Shown: positions 1 through 13,857, counted from the stretch's first letter. The stretch is 64,000 nt of DNA from Oryzias latipes (GCF_002234675.1 NC_019866.2:20364802-20428801); one strand, 5' to 3'. Numbers and translations: made by a program. The notes: a model not told the origin generated them from the sequence alone.

Positions 1-1965
1 GCATCTGAACCAGTTTTTTTTTTTTTTTTAACTTGATAAATGTTTTCAGATTTTGGCTTTTTTTCCCTCATGTGTCATTGATTTTGTCTTTAATTTGTGA
101 CTCTCTTTTGTGCTTCTTATCTAATGTGAAGCTACAATCCTGTTTCCCTTAACCCCTTAAAATTCCAAGATGATCTAAAATAAAGGAGGAGAACATGGGA
201 AGAACTGGAAAACCATAGCAAAAGTCTGGCTGGAGCCTGCATTGCTCCTGGACAACACATCTGTGCTGGTGGAGAGAATCGCAGCCGTCACAACACATCT
301 TCAAGAAAAAACTGAGAGGGAGGGACACTCTCAATTAAACCATTGAGGCATAAAATTACCTAATCAGCTTAAACCAGGCGTGTCTGTACAGAAAGTGCAG
401 GAAGTGGGTGGAAGGAGGCGTGAGAAGGAAAGACTGACTTTTTGGAAGGAGAAGTCTTGGTTATAAGCAAAAACCGCAAATGTGTAAGCTATCCAAGTAA
501 TGTCGGCAAAAACATATTTTCTAATCTGTTTGGGGAGGTGTGTGTTTCCTTCAGTGGGTGAGCAGGTGCAGCTAAGACTGCTCTGCAGCTCATTCAGACA
601 AACAACAAACTCTATGGCTCAGAGATTTTTAAAAAATCTCTATTTTTAGGTCTAATTTTCTAAATAGTCATTATTGTGATTTACTACCATACAGCCTGTG
701 AGGACAGTCAACAGGGCTGACTCACAGTCCATGAAAACAGCCTGATGCAAAGAGTCTCCCTGGTCCAGTACGTGGGATGACAGGAGATCTGATCCAGACA
801 TTACTGACTACTTTCCTCAGATGTCTGCTCCTCTGTGGTTGGATGTTTTTTACCAGCGGAACATCAACAAAGCTTCACATTAATAGATGCTGCATGACAC
901 CCAGGAGCACTTTGATCCTAAAGTCAGAACATTTGCAACAAAATGAATATATATTCGGTTTTGCTAAATGCTCAAGCGGGTCTGTCTTCCTCTGCAGACA
1001 CCACATGAGCACATTCACAAAACTAAAACACAAAAATATTATTTTTTCCAAGTCCTGACACAGCCTCCCGACACCTCCCTTCTGACAGGCTCGCCTCCTC
1101 CATCTGTCACAGACTGAAGCCCATGTTGGAGGCAAAAAGAGTTTTTAGAAAACAGGAATTGGGTGGTATGGGCTTGAAATGTGTTCATCCTTGTGCAGAC
1201 AGAAGCAGAGTGTCTAAAGGCCTGAGTGAGTTTCATGTTTCTGGGATGTCTCCAGATGTTTTCCACATGCAACTAATATTAAAGCAGATTGTTAGAGATT
1301 GGAAGAATAATATTATACTTGGCACTTATTTAGGAAAAAATTTATTCGAGATTTCACATCAGTTTGTGAAAAAAGTCTTGTTGTCTGAGTAACCAGGGTT
1401 TCCTCAAACAATGAACTCATAAGTGATGCCAGAATCAGAGACTTTGAAAGAGTCCCTTCAGAATAAAAGCACAAACTGAACTCTTCTGAAACAAAACATA
1501 TATTTTCAGGTGCGTTAGCAGTTATATAACTATATCTGGTTTTATTTGCTTTTTGTCTGGGGTTTCTTTTCTGTTAGAATTTGTGAAAAAGTTATTCTGA
1601 CAGCACCACTGGCTGTTCATAAAAAGCACAGTGAAGCTGGTACAAGAAGATGTGAAAATAACCATAAATGGTGATTTATTCGGGCTTGACGTATTACTTA
1701 AAGGCATCCAGCGGAACTAAACACAAAACCCAGACTTATATGTGTTTGTTAGATTGTGTCTCTGCAGCAATGGAGCCTGATGACAACCCCCCTGATGAGA
1801 ATAGACAACTTTTTTTGATTTTAGTTTATAATGATGGTGGGTTTCTGGTAAACCTGATCAGAAGATGAATCAGTTTGGGTTTGACGCACCCCACTGTAAC
1901 CAGGTTTACATCACTCCACTTCACAGAGTATTCATCTGGCCTTCCATCAAGCAGCTTTTAACCAC
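1..1965. other. Intergenic, no gene seen
   Basis: AT-rich sequence with only short unrelated open frames on both strands. No splice-consistent coding block, RNA gene or clear repeat was found. Confidence 0.6.
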
Positions 1966-2174
1966 TTAACCCTTGTGCTATCCTAGACACTTTAACATTG
2001 GGAGTTGGGTCATCTAGACCCACTAGACAGTGCTATGAACCTTTTTTCTTCAATGATTTGTGATCTTCACTGGTGTCCATGGATTACATGAAATCTTTCC
2101 ACCTTTATCTACCTTTGTCATGGTAGGGAGAACATGTCAATGTAAGGGTGGGGTCATCAAACATAGCACATGGG
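1966..2174 (+). mobile_element. piggyBac-type MITE, copy 1
   Basis: Starts with TTAA (the piggyBac target) then CCCTTGTGCTATCCTAG, and ends CATAGCACATGGG, the near-inverse. About 209 bp with no coding capacity. Nearly the whole sequence matches the reverse complement of the copy at 7927-8139. The 3' TTAA is lost. Confidence 0.75.
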
Positions 2175-2362
2175 ATATCTTGTGGAACATCAAAATCAAG
2201 AGCAAAATTTTGCTGAGGAAGGTTCAACTCACATTTTCAGCCATTTAACTTGTCTCTTCATCATAGAATGGTAACTCCTACTTCTATTTTTTGGAACTTT
2301 GCACTCTTGTAACCATGACAGGATTTTACACTTTCCACAGCATGGTTATTTATTTCATTTTA

Positions 2363-2650
2363 TTAAGCCGCACTCTAGTCATTAGTAAGGTCTGTGTGCT
2401 GTCCATTTACTGACTGCGCACAAATGCTGCACGGGGTGTACATGTTATAGGTAATTGCCCTTAGGGCGCCCAAACAAATTACAATCTGTCTAATTTCTTA
2501 ATTTTTAACAATCAGGCTTCAAGCAAGGTACTCATTCATCATGTGAACACCACTAACAGGCCCTTGAGCAGTGCGCAGGGTTTGAAATAATAGAAAATCC
2601 ATACATCTCAGCTACTTCCCCTTACTTATCCTTACATGTGTCATGGTATG
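2363..2650 (+). repeat. Interspersed repeat family X, copy 1 (partial)
   Basis: Shares ordered blocks (CTAGTCATTA.TAAGGT, CTGACTGC.CAAATGCTG, GTGTAC/GTGCA, TAAGTGCCC, CAGGCT, GTGAACA.CAC.AACGGGCCC-like) with 20404-21080 and 46650-47095. No coding capacity; class not recognised. Confidence 0.55.
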
Positions 2651-3310
2651 ACTAGGAAACAGAGTGACCCAGATGCTGAAACCTGGAAGGAGACTCGGAC
2701 TAGGAGGTAAGTTAAGGAGGTTTAATTTGGCTGAAGGTGAGTAATGGCGTTTTTCCCAGGGAGATGAGAGTCGGCTGGCTGGAGGAGTCTTGCAGAGGGA
2801 GTCCGGGAGCGCAGCACGTGAGACCAGAGGATCGCGATCAGGTGAGTATCAGAACTGGATATTCCTGAGGCAGAGCGAGAGGAGCAATTAGTGACATGAA
2901 GCATGCCAACACACAGGAACGAGACGTGGCCAGACTAAACACCATAGGAGGAACAACGAACTGGCGTCGACTGATGGGCCACAGGGTCCTTATGAAGGCG
3001 GAGGCAATGATGAAGTGAGTGAGACCATCTGGTCGCATCCAAGGCAGAGAAGGGGGGGGGGGGGGAGTAACTGAGAGGCCACCATGACAACATGTGGTCT
3101 AAGTGTTTGGTACGACCTGTCCTTGCAGCATGCCCCTAGAAAAATATGTGCTTTAATCTTTTTATTCTACAAGCTCACCAAGCAGTCTATGATCTTGATA
3201 TTTTGTTTTAACCCTCTGCGTGCCCCCCCCCCCCCCCCCCCTATTTTTGGCCCGCAGACAGCCACCCAAAAGGCCAGTATTCCTAAAGTACAAGTTCTTT
3301 TATAATAATA
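2651..3310. other. Repeat-like DNA without gene
   Basis: A GA-rich stretch (about 2,660-3,050) resembles the non-coding parts of fish retroelements in style. It is followed by long G and C runs and TTTTTGGCCCGCAGACAGCC, which resembles the end of repeat family X. Confidence 0.4.
3223..3241. repeat. Homopolymer C tract (about 19)
   Basis: An unbroken C run; a G run of about 14 lies nearby at 3052-3065. Length may be affected by sequencing error. Confidence 0.85.
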
Positions 3311-3652
3311 TTGACAACTGTTTTCTTTAGTTACCTCACTCCTGGAGACTCTCTCAGGAGTATGGCCAGCACTTTCAACGTGCTCAGTGGCATCATCCCC
3401 AAGGTGGTCACTGTCATCTGGGACAGCATCATGTTGGAGTTCATGGTGGTTCACATGGTGCCACCTGAGAAGAGCTGCAGCATAGGTTGGAACATCTCTT
3501 TCAACAACTCTTCCAGAGACCCTCTGCAAGAGAGACACCTTCATGGCCCACTTTTCCACAGAGGGAGAAGTGTCAAAGCAGTCTTTAGTCCTTTAAGAGT
3601 TGACCTACAATGGCTCTTTGAAAAGCCACCTACAAGACCATTCAGAGCTTGA
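3311..3652 (+). pseudogene. PIF/Harbinger transposase relic
   Basis: An open frame contains YLTPGDSLRSMASTFNV, then IIPKVVTVIWDSIMLEFMVV. These match the region before the catalytic core of HARBI1-like DDE transposases (typical form: YLATGDS.RS.A..FRVG.STV..IV..V..AIWD.....FM). The remainder loses similarity, and the DDE residues and DNA-binding partner are absent, so it is a dead fragment. Confidence 0.6.
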
Positions 3653-6600
3653 TTGTCTCTTTTTTTAAAGTTTGTAGGCATTTTTGTATTAATTAATGTC
3701 TTTTTAGCTGTCACTGTTGACTGTAAATATAGAGCTGGATGTGAGTGGGACATCACCCATAGAAAATGACTTACTTCAGGTTCCAACCAAATAAACTCAA
3801 TTCAGTCACCATTTTCCACGATATATCCATCGCCATGTTGGAACTAGACGTCCCCAGTAAGCCGTGATTGGTCCGTGTCGGTCTGAATTTATTTCTATGG
3901 CAACCACAGTCTCCAATTAGGAATGAGCATCTGTGTCATCTTCTTTAGACATTCTACTGCTCTGACCTTCATGTGGACCACGCCCTTCCCCTGATTGCAG
4001 TCACCTGTTGCTGGACCTGCTGGAATCCATGGTGCATGCCTTTCTATCTCTGCTCCTGCTGGGAGAACTCCTTTTCCAGCTTCTGGTCTCTGCCTGCTTG
4101 GGACTGAACTAAGGTTTTCCCCAGCTCTGTCAGCTCTTTCTATCTGTCTGCTGGGTCTATTGCTGCCGTGGCCCCTCGACCATCTGATGGTCCCACTCCA
4201 CCATCAGGCTCACTCTCCTGCCCTGGCTTCTTTGCACCTCTGGTCATCATGTTTGCCACTTAACACACATTGCATCCCACTTCTGACACCACTTGTGACA
4301 GAGTGCCGGGAAGCTGCTGTGCTAAAGTGACCAGCATACGTCTTTTTGGAGTCAAAGGGTTTTATTTTCACCGGCCAGTGTGTTCTCAATATTAAACTCC
4401 ATTCAAACCAACCTCTCCCCACTGAACAAACACCTCTGCTTATGTACCTTCCCCTCAATTGGTTCACACCACCACAAAAGAGGGGTGTTGGTTTTTTTTC
4501 AACGTTAACCAAACAACCAGCTAGAGAAAAACACCCGTCAATCAAAATGGACCCAGCTAGATATTCAGAAAGCAGCTCAACAAACATTTGTCCAATCAAG
4601 GCCTGAGGAGGAAGTAAACAGAACAGAAACACATTTACAAGAAACAGGTAAACATAAGTCGACACAAGTGAACACAAAAGTTAGTTAGGGAGTAGGGAAT
4701 GAATTCGGACATGGCTTTTGTTTCTGTTTCAGTTTTTAATCTAACCAAAATAAGTTTAGACAGAGTTACCGTTCTTTTCATCCAAGGTCTGGCAGAAATG
4801 ATTTTTTTCTGGAAATGCTCCCGTTTCTTTAAAATAACAGGCTTGACTGATGATGAACAGACCTACACTGAGAGCTTTTAAGAAATGTTTTTCCAGCTGT
4901 TTCTCCACTGAGTGGAAACACATTTAAATTGCTAAATTTTCAAGTGGAATTAATATTTATGGATGGCTTGCAGACCCTAATTTTGATATGACTCCTAGAT
5001 TTAACATTAAAATACTGATTGTAGTGTTGATAATCACTGATCACGCAGCATTTTTTTACTGTTTGAGCTGTGATGCGCGAGTGATGCTGGAAGCATGAAA
5101 GAACTTTGAACATCTCTGCCCTCTGCAGAAATCCTATGAATACTGAAAGTTTATGCCTACTGGAAAATAGTTGTACTGCATCAGTTTGACACCTTTCTCT
5201 TTGTTGCATAAGGGTTTTCTGCAGGGAAACATCACTTGACTTGGAAATATTCCTAAAGAAAATTAAACCATAATCCTCTAATGATCAGGATTTGATTGGG
5301 GAGTAGTTTAGTTTTGGCCTCTGAGCTGTTGACACATATTAAACCACTTAACTAGTCTTGACTAATAATTGAGAGCTCCAGTGTATTAGGTATGTTTGTG
5401 TTTGTTGACACACATTTGTGTTACCATGCTGGTTCTATTTCTCACAAGAGCTCCATCCAACATTTTCCTTTTAATCTCATTTTTACTTTGCCCCCTCTCC
5501 TGCCGCTGTTAAAGTTGCCAAAATGAATAAACATGGCTGCGGGGCGTGTAACCAGCACCCAGCTAACCTGTGAGGAATTTCACCGGCGCTCTTGCATAAA
5601 CACTCAGAGTTGGACAGGGTTCACAAACAGAAAACACAAAAAAAAGAGCTCAGTAACAGAGGTTCTGTTTATGGAAGCTCTGCCCTCTGCAGTCTGTGAT
5701 GGAGGAACTCCTCCAACCGTGATCCAACACTTGTTATGCTCATCTTCAAAACAGGAGTCTGCCCTGCGTCTGGACATTTATCTCATTCTTGTGCTTTTTT
5801 AAAAGCATATAAATGTATTTTTCTAGTCTTTTTCGGCTCTTATCCTTTTTTCTGAAAAAAGTAATCATTGGGTGTCTGTTCTTTCCTTTTGGCTGCACTG
5901 TTATTGATTGGGACCAGTTCTAAGCCTTTTTCTATTGAATCCCATCTTTAGATTCTAAATGAGACGTGTTCTTCACGACGGGTCCCCCCCACGGGACTAC
6001 CTTGGACGTGATTACTTTAGGAGACCATTATCCAGGCTTTCCTTTGCTCCCCACATACATGAAAAGCAGTTGTTTCATTATGTAAAAATCAAGTTACAAC
6101 AGCACACACATGAGTCAATACTTCCATATAATTCACAACTCTAATATGGTCACTTTAAAAGATAATAATTCCCAGATTCTAGACGTTCCTGTACCATTGG
6201 GACAAAAACATAGCAAGTTATGGATCTAATACTAAAGAAATGCATGGGGGGCAATCTTTTTTTTTTTTTTTTTTTTGTTTTGCACAACCTTATCAGTGTA
6301 TTGTATTGCACATTTGCTAGCGAAATAATTTCTAAATACCAGTTCCTTAACTCCCTCAACAGACCCCAAAGTTGACATGAAAGCAAACATGGAGGATTTT
6401 GTGAGTTTGGAGCCATTTCTGGGTTTCCTCTTACAGTTGGACCACTTAGGAGCCATCAAATAAGTTGACGAAGATAACAGTAATTCACCATGTTGGATTC
6501 CTTTTTGTTTTCTTGCAAAAATGCTTATTTCAGTTTAAAAATCCACTGTGAATTTTACTGAAGCTTTGCGTGCGTCTGTTTTAGCAAAACTTCAGTGTAA

Positions 6601-7689
6601 ATGAGATTGAGTGTGACGCAGTCCAGCATTTGATATTCTTACCCATTGCCTCTGACCTCTGATTGGCTGATACTTGCCATTTCTCAAAGTACAGTCGTTA
6701 ATTTGTTGACTAACATGCAAATGAGTAAATATTTGTTTTTTAATTTGGTTTGACGTGTGAGCCTGTCAGATAAATGTCATAAATCCTCTTCATCAGTCTC
6801 CTTCACCATCCATCATTCAGACTGTCATCTTTCCTCCCTTTGTCAGAAGTGGTTGGTGGAATGATATGCGTGCTTGAGAAGGAGTGACACAGCACCACAC
6901 AGAAACCCTTCGGCCTTTTCTGACCCACATTTCAGAATCTGTCATGTTCCTTACAGAGAGAATGATCCGTTGAGACTGCTCACAAGCAAGCTGCTGTTAT
7001 GAAAGAACCAAGAACTGTTACCAACCCGTTTAATATTGATGCCCACCCTGTCCTGATGCTTTCTGCTCATGGCAGCTATCTTCAGGTGAAATGCTTTTAG
7101 TTTAAATGATAAAATGTTTTTAAATATAAAAAAGAGTTTTGCAAATTTGATTTAGAAACATAAAACTGAAAAGTTTCCTTTTTGGTCTAAAGGGAGGACA
7201 ATCTCTAATACACATTTCAATATGGAGAGCTCTTACAGCAATGTGAGTAAAGATTTGTTTGTGTTACAGAAAAATTAGCATGAAATAAGTCCATAATCTT
7301 TGCTGATTAGGTTCTGGGCCAATGAGGTGTTTTGCACTCGTAGGATGAACTCTGACCTTAGATGTATGAACCGCAGAGCCAAGATGCTGATAGTGGTTAG
7401 AGGCCAGGCCTTTATAAAGCATCATTCCTGGTGGAGAATGGGTGGAGAAGGGCTGGTCAGCAGTCCAGAATGCAAAGAGACAGCCCTCTATGAGACTGAA
7501 GGCAAAAACATGATTAGGATTGGCTAAGAAGAAATGGGGGCTATTAAGCTATTGGTTCAAAAGTGAAGGCTTAATTGAAAATGTCGTGTAGAGTGACGGA
7601 ACTACGTAGCATACTTTAAGTGAGGTAGGTCTTACTTATAGAAATTGTGCCAAAGCTTCAGTTAAAATAATTGGTTATGATAAATGTTT
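3653..7689. other. Intergenic, mostly unexplained
   Basis: A segment at about 3,785-3,960 (CGCCATGTTGGAACTAGACG, GCCGTGATTGGTCC) has a repeat-like look. The rest, including open frames up to 155 codons near 4,210-4,677, shows nothing I recognise. A T19 run is near 6,258. Confidence 0.5.
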
Positions 7690-7885
7690 AACACAAAAAA
7701 AAACAATTCTGACCTAAAATTAGATATCAACAAACTTGATGTTGACTATATGTTTATGTATGCTGATGATGCTTTGATGTCTTTGCAGGACAAATATCAG
7801 TTAACAATCTTTTTTTTCCCAAAGAATCTGTTCATTATCTGAAGATTAAAGCAAACAAAGTTGCTGTGAGCTAAACTACCCAATT
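7690..7885 (+). pseudogene. Possible non-LTR retrotransposon reverse-transcriptase relic
   Basis: In one frame MYADDALMSLQ (YADD codons 7759-7770) matches the RT active-site box. After a frameshift, YLKIKANKVAVS resembles the SGYKIN..KS.A block that follows it in L1-like elements. Stops and frameshifts abound; the fragment is about 200 bp. Confidence 0.4.
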
Positions 7886-7926
7886 ATGTGCCCTGGTTAT
7901 CTTCTGAGCGAGCAAAGATGTAACAG

Positions 7927-8139
7927 TTAACCCTTGTGCTATCTTAGATGACCCCACCCTTACATTGATATGTTATTCCTACCATGACAAAGGTGGATAA
8001 AGGTGGAAAGATTTCATGTAATCCATGGACACCAGTGAAGATCACAAATCATTGAAGAAAAAAGGTTCAGCGCACTGTCTAGTGGGTCTAGATGACCCAA
8101 CTCCCAATGTTAAAGTGCCTAGGATAGCACATGGGTTAC
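7927..8139 (-). mobile_element. piggyBac-type MITE, copy 2 (opposite orientation)
   Basis: TTAA at 7927-7930, CCCTTGTGCTATC at one end and GATAGCACATGGG then TTAC at the other. Its reverse complement aligns along its length with copy 1. The inverted termini and TTAA fit a piggyBac-mobilised non-autonomous element. Confidence 0.78.
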
Positions 8140-8447
8140 AGAATGAAAGCAAGAAGTTTAAACCTTTTGTCAGCATTTTGCCTTAAAAAAATAAAATCTG
8201 TGAATTTCTTTACCACTTTAAACATAAATGTCATCCTTTTTCCCTGAAAAAGTGATGACAAAAACTGTTCTCAGGAACTACACCTTGTTAAGAAGGATGA
8301 GTTCACCTAGTGCTGCTGATATTTTAAAGAAACATTAAAGTAATTTTCAAATTAAGGTTCTAACCAAACTTGGAACATAGTAAAGAACTATGGATGTGAT
8401 GCTGACAAAAAAGTCTTCATTTTTGCACAAAAGAACTACACCAGGAA

Positions 8448-8448
8448 G

Positions 8449-8483
<35 letters not shown>

Positions 8484-8484
8484 T
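8448..8484. repeat. (AAT)n microsatellite
   Basis: About twelve uninterrupted AAT units. A second AAT tract (about seven units) is at 48661-48683. Confidence 0.95.
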
Positions 8485-11400
8485 CTCATGATCTAGAACA
8501 ATTTGCCATTAAAAGACCACCCAGATAAAGCCCTAATTTAATTAGAAACCACAAAAAGAAGGCTGTTCTTTGTTATAATACAGAATAAAGTTCCATAAAT
8601 GTCATTTTCTTCCATTTAAAGGATAAATACATGAATTAAAAAAGTACAAGGGTGATAAAAATGTCCCACTTTAGGAATCACTGTTTGTCTAAGAATGGCA
8701 GTTGTCTCAACTGACTCGTATTATTCATAAAAATGTATTCATAGCAGGTTCCAGCATCCATCATGAGTGAATCATCCTGAGCTGCAGTCACGTGAAACCT
8801 AAATTATTCGCCCAAAAAGCAATAGAGGCTCCCCTGAGTGACAGAGCTGCGCCCCCTGCAGGTGGAAATGGGCAATAGCACAAAATGAAACCTCAGTTTT
8901 GCCAGGTCTTGAGTGGATCTTAATGTGGATTTAAGCGTATATAACGTGCATTTTCTTTTTTTTTTTAAATGTAATTTAAATTTTAAAAAAAAGTATTTCA
9001 AATTCAAAAGGTTGCAGATTTTGCTCGTCTGTTGCATTGAAGTGAAAGGGAATGCGGTGGAGAGCTCCCGGAAACACAAACTGTCACATGAAAGCTTCTT
9101 CTTGTAAATCTCCTTCTGAGAAGACGCAGCTTTGGTGCCTTTGAGCTCAGTGAAATTCTCGCTGTGAGACTCTGGAGTGTTCATGACCTCCACCTGACTG
9201 CCAGAGAGCTGCCAGCTCAGACTCTTAATGAGATATTCGCCTTAATAGCTATTCCTGAGGAGCACTGGAAAGTTCTACTCCCTTATCTTTATTCCTTGAG
9301 AGCACAAACTTTAATTTTCTTTCAAAGGCAGGGCGCAGCTTCTACTTCATAACTTTTCCCTTGTTGATTGTGTTACTGCAGTGTGGTTCTTCTGGACTCT
9401 TGAAAGTTCCTTAAAGGAGACATGAGAAAAGCATCTTCTGGCACAATAAAACCACCTCTGAGGTTGATTCTTTTTTATCTAAATGATGCAGTTTTCGCTT
9501 CTGGAAATAAAACTCAATAAAATATGGATCATATGTGTCTCCTTACAACTTTTTGTTTCCGTTTTGTGCTCTGGTTTGTCGCAAAGAGATGCATAACAGC
9601 AGATCCACAGGGATTGGTGGAGCTTTGAGCAACTAGTTCAATATTCTGTTTCGGTGAAAGGCCGTGGCTATCGTGTCCTGTTTCTCTTTCTGGAGTTCCG
9701 TGTTGAGTTCACAGGGTTTCTTACTTTCTTTTCTGCTCAGAAATGCTCAGCATGGCATAGTTTTTATTATCTAACAGCTGCACAAAACTCATAGGGTCTA
9801 TAATGTGCATTCCTCTGAGCCTCAGGTTTTAATAACTGCCAGAAAGCTGCAAACGCCAGCATGGCGTAGGTACAAACTCTGTTAAGTATTAATGAGCACA
9901 TTACTGCACCCTAAGCCTGAAATGGGATTGTTAGATGGCCACAGGCAGATCCGCCCTCTTTCATGCTGTAACGAAGGATTTCAAAGCTCATGTGCCACAA
10001 CTGAAGACACACAAACATCAAACCTGCTCATTACTTTCAGCTTTCTTTAATCCAAGTACCTGCAGAAATAAATCGTAATAATCTGAACTGACATTTTAGA
10101 GAATTTTATATTTAGACGATAAAACAAAACCTCCTAACAATATCGTTTATTTTTGGTAAGAGGAAGATGAAGTAGGAAAATCTGACAAAATCTGATAGAT
10201 CCTGACCAGTGAAGCTAAATCTCCGGTGTACAGTTTTACAAATCTGAACACTTCTGTTAATATTATTTTGAAAGTAATGAAAAACAAAATACAGTATCAA
10301 GCTTAGAAAATAACTTTTGACTATTCCCTTCTTCAAAGCCAAACAGGAAATTCAACAGAGTCATTTTAATCAGTAAAATAAGATAAATAATTCAACAGCT
10401 AACTAGATTTAATTTATGACATTTTTTTGGGTGAAAGCTGCATTTTGGTCGATAAATCTGTTGAAATACATACGTTAGTGAACATTAACCAAGTAAATAT
10501 TGCCAATGTCTTACACTACTTTGTTAGAGCAAGTTAATACATAATTTCAGACTAAAAATCTCCAAATATATCTGTGAAAAAGTAAAACGCCGCAGGACTA
10601 TCTGAGCGTGACACTTTGAATTTCTTTGATTTCCCATCAGATATTAAAATATCTTTGTTTTACTGCTTGGTATCATAATTTAGCAACATTTTTTGGTCTG
10701 CAGGGGGGGAAAGGAGCACAGGAAGACAAAGGAGAGTCTGACGGCAGGCTGCAGGCAGGCTCTTCACGTTGTGGTAGAGGAACCTAGCCATGTGACACTA
10801 CAGAATGCTAAATCACTAAAAAGGATTCACTTCTCCTCAGCTTGACTGTGCCTTATCACCCAGAGTGGAAGTCTCTGAGCAGTCGCTGCTCTGAATTACA
10901 TTTTCTTGCTTCCTCATTTTGCCTCCATTCATCCATCTCTTTAAATTCTAAACACAAAACTCCTCAATGTCTGCTTTGCCTTTTTTTTTTGCAACAATCC
11001 AGTCAATTTTCAGGCAATTTGGAGCCTTTGTGTGAAATTTTTCTTTTCAAATATGCAGGAAATTTAATAAAAGCTAAACCACATAATCCCCCAAACGTGC
11101 CGAGCATTGCAACACTCAGTGATGCATGAATCCTTCTGTCTCCTTTCTCTCGATGCAGAACAGCAGAACCCTCCAGGTCCCTGCAGGATCTCACAGTGCG
11201 TACTCACATTACTGCTCATGGCTTCCAGTGTGTTCCAGTCCTGTCTTGTGTCATGACAACATCAAGCTCTTTAATTTGGTCAATTTTAATTAGTCTCACC
11301 CTGAGAGAAGCAAACACTCTAAACTAATCAGAGTTCTTTTTTTTTTTGACAAGGTCAAAAGCACAGAATACAACAATCCTCAGCCTCCTCTTTCAGTCCA

Positions 11401-13828
11401 CTCCTACTTTTACCTTCATTGTCCCTCAAACACGTCAAAAAGATTTTCTATCTATCATTTTTAGCTTTTTTAACATTTTAAACTTTAAGCATTTTTCGTT
11501 TCATCTCTGGTGACTGACGCTGTTTCTGAGCCACAGCAGGAGGTATGAGCCCAAAGCTCAATGCCTAAGATGCTGCCAGTGCATAGAAGGCAATATTTAA
11601 AACATTCATAGGATTTTGTTGGATTAAATAAGAGGGAGAAAAGACCAACTGCAGTCTTTGAAGACTTAGAGAAATAGGCGAATTGATGCTTCCAGTGATG
11701 GCCTTTAAACATTATATTCTTGTGCCTCACTGCTCTTAAACTAGAGACAATGTCAGAGATGTCTAACCATCATTAAGACCTAACTTTTATTTTGAAAAGT
11801 CCTTTTAAAGGCCGTTAAAAAGTAAAAAGCAATCATTTGTGGAATGAACCAAACAGTGGAATAGTGATGAATCTACATCTACCAGAGAACTCCTCGTCCT
11901 GCATGCCAACAAAGTCAAGGTCCTGATTTAGTACGCAGTCCTCATCATGAACCATTTTTTTTCATCTGTTTTATATTCTGACATAATAGCTACAGGATAT
12001 CTAAGCCGTGTGGTGATGGATGTCTTCCCTCAACACAATGTTTCCTTTCCTCCTTCAAATGAAAGCTGGGAAATACATGACGGCGCCTCGACTCTCGACT
12101 CCGCTCAGCCCGAATCCAGGAGACAGATGCCGGCATTATATGGCAGAGGGGGCAAACCTTGCTGTGAGTCTGCTCTGAAAAATGCTGCATTTATGCAAAC
12201 GCAAACCCATTTCTCAGAAGCTCTCCCAGAGTTTGAGAGGAGAGAGCCAAAAAAAAGAAAATATCACTCACGCCGCATAAAATCAGGCTTTGAAACAGTA
12301 ATTTTGATTATGAAAATGATAAATATGAAGTTTCAGAAATGTTTTCAGGCTTACAAGCAAATGATTTTGACTGAGACTGAAATACAAAGGATTGCTAAAT
12401 TGTGTCTGAAATAACACGCATCGCAAATACTGAGTCTCAAAAAAGTGATTTGTTTCAAGAAAAAGTGTCTTACTTTCTGTCTTGCAAGATAAAGTTTTTT
12501 AACAACATAATAATTTCAGTTTGAGAAAACATGTCTTAGAGACTGGAATTTATTTGATTAAAATAGGAATTCTTGGTAAGCCAGTTTTCTGTGCTATAGT
12601 TAGAGAAAATCTGCCAATGTTGTAAGAATTTTTGACATATTTCTAATTGGCCTGTTTATGCCGTGTAAAGGCAGTCGGCATAAGCCTGCAAATGAGGATT
12701 TAGGTCAATCTTCCCTTTAAAGCACTCCATCCTGTGGTCAATTGGCTCAGCACAAGGACCTCTAAGGTCTTACGCAATGTTACAAACACAAAAGGAAAGT
12801 TGACATGATCCCCCGAGGAGAGCTGGGATTAGAAAGATCTTTACTAACAACAAGCAAAGGAACAAATCCTCCCTTTAGTGCGGCAGTAAATAAATGTGCT
12901 TAAAAACCCAAATAAAACGTTTCTACTAAAGAATGACGTGTGCACAAAACCTAGAATCGGTGGTAAACGTGGAAAAATAGAAGCAGTCCATTCGTAGAGA
13001 TATTTCAGAAGCTCTGTTTCAACAGGAAGTAGCAGAAAGTGAACCTGATGATGTCACAGAGCAGGATGTTAGACAGGAAATCCCTTTAAGCTTAAACTTA
13101 ACATATCTGGTGAAGAAGGAATGACTATTGAACATTTAAAACAAGCATTGACTAACAAGTGTTTTTAACAAACGTAACAACAAACTGTCACAGATGATGC
13201 TTTTGTAACCCTTGGTAAATTTACTATTAAAGTTAATATTCTGAAAAGAAAGGGTAATGCATTGTAATGAGACATATGCAGACAGAAATGTGAAGGCATC
13301 TGCTGTAAATCGAAGCGTTGCTCACATCCGTGTTTGAATGACTTATCACGTGGGTGGCTTTGTGTTTATTCGGATAATTATGATTTAATGGAAACACATT
13401 TTGCAAAGTAAAACTTGGCAAATCTAACAAAGTAGATGAAAAGATCCGCTTCATTTTCCACCAAATCGGGGCTAGGCAGAAAAGACGCTGGCCGACAAAT
13501 AACTACTTCAGGTTCACGAGAGAAAAAAAGTCAGCTTTTAGGATTTTCTTTATTTTCTGATTTTCTTGTCTTTATTCATTCGAACATTTTATTATTCGAG
13601 GGAACGATTTTATCTTTTTTTTTATTCCGTGGTAACGATTTAATTATTTTTTCTACCCATGTCAGGTCACAGGCTCCGTAGTTACAGAAATACTGGGTTA
13701 ATTTTATTTTTACATTGTGTAAACAATCATCCAAATCTAACAGGGTGGAAATATTAATTTCTCTCAAGAGTTTAACACCTGTAAACTAAAAACTCTGGTA
13801 TAATGCACTTACTTTAAAGCTAGAATAG

Positions 13829-13857
13829 CCTAAAAGACCGAAAAGACCGAAAAGACC
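13829..13857. repeat. Short tandem repeat, AAAAGACC(G/T) three times
   Basis: Three adjacent copies of a 9-bp unit. Intergenic. Confidence 0.8.

Noticed and set aside
4210..4677. 155-codon minus-strand open frame
   Set aside because: No recognisable domain; repeats lie nearby; no supporting gene structure.
11947..12414. 155-codon open frame
   Set aside because: No domain, no splice or promoter context, and AT-rich non-coding composition.
12656..12683. 8-bp hairpin TTATGCCG/CGGCATAA as a small RNA
   Set aside because: Too short for a microRNA precursor and expected by chance at this scale.
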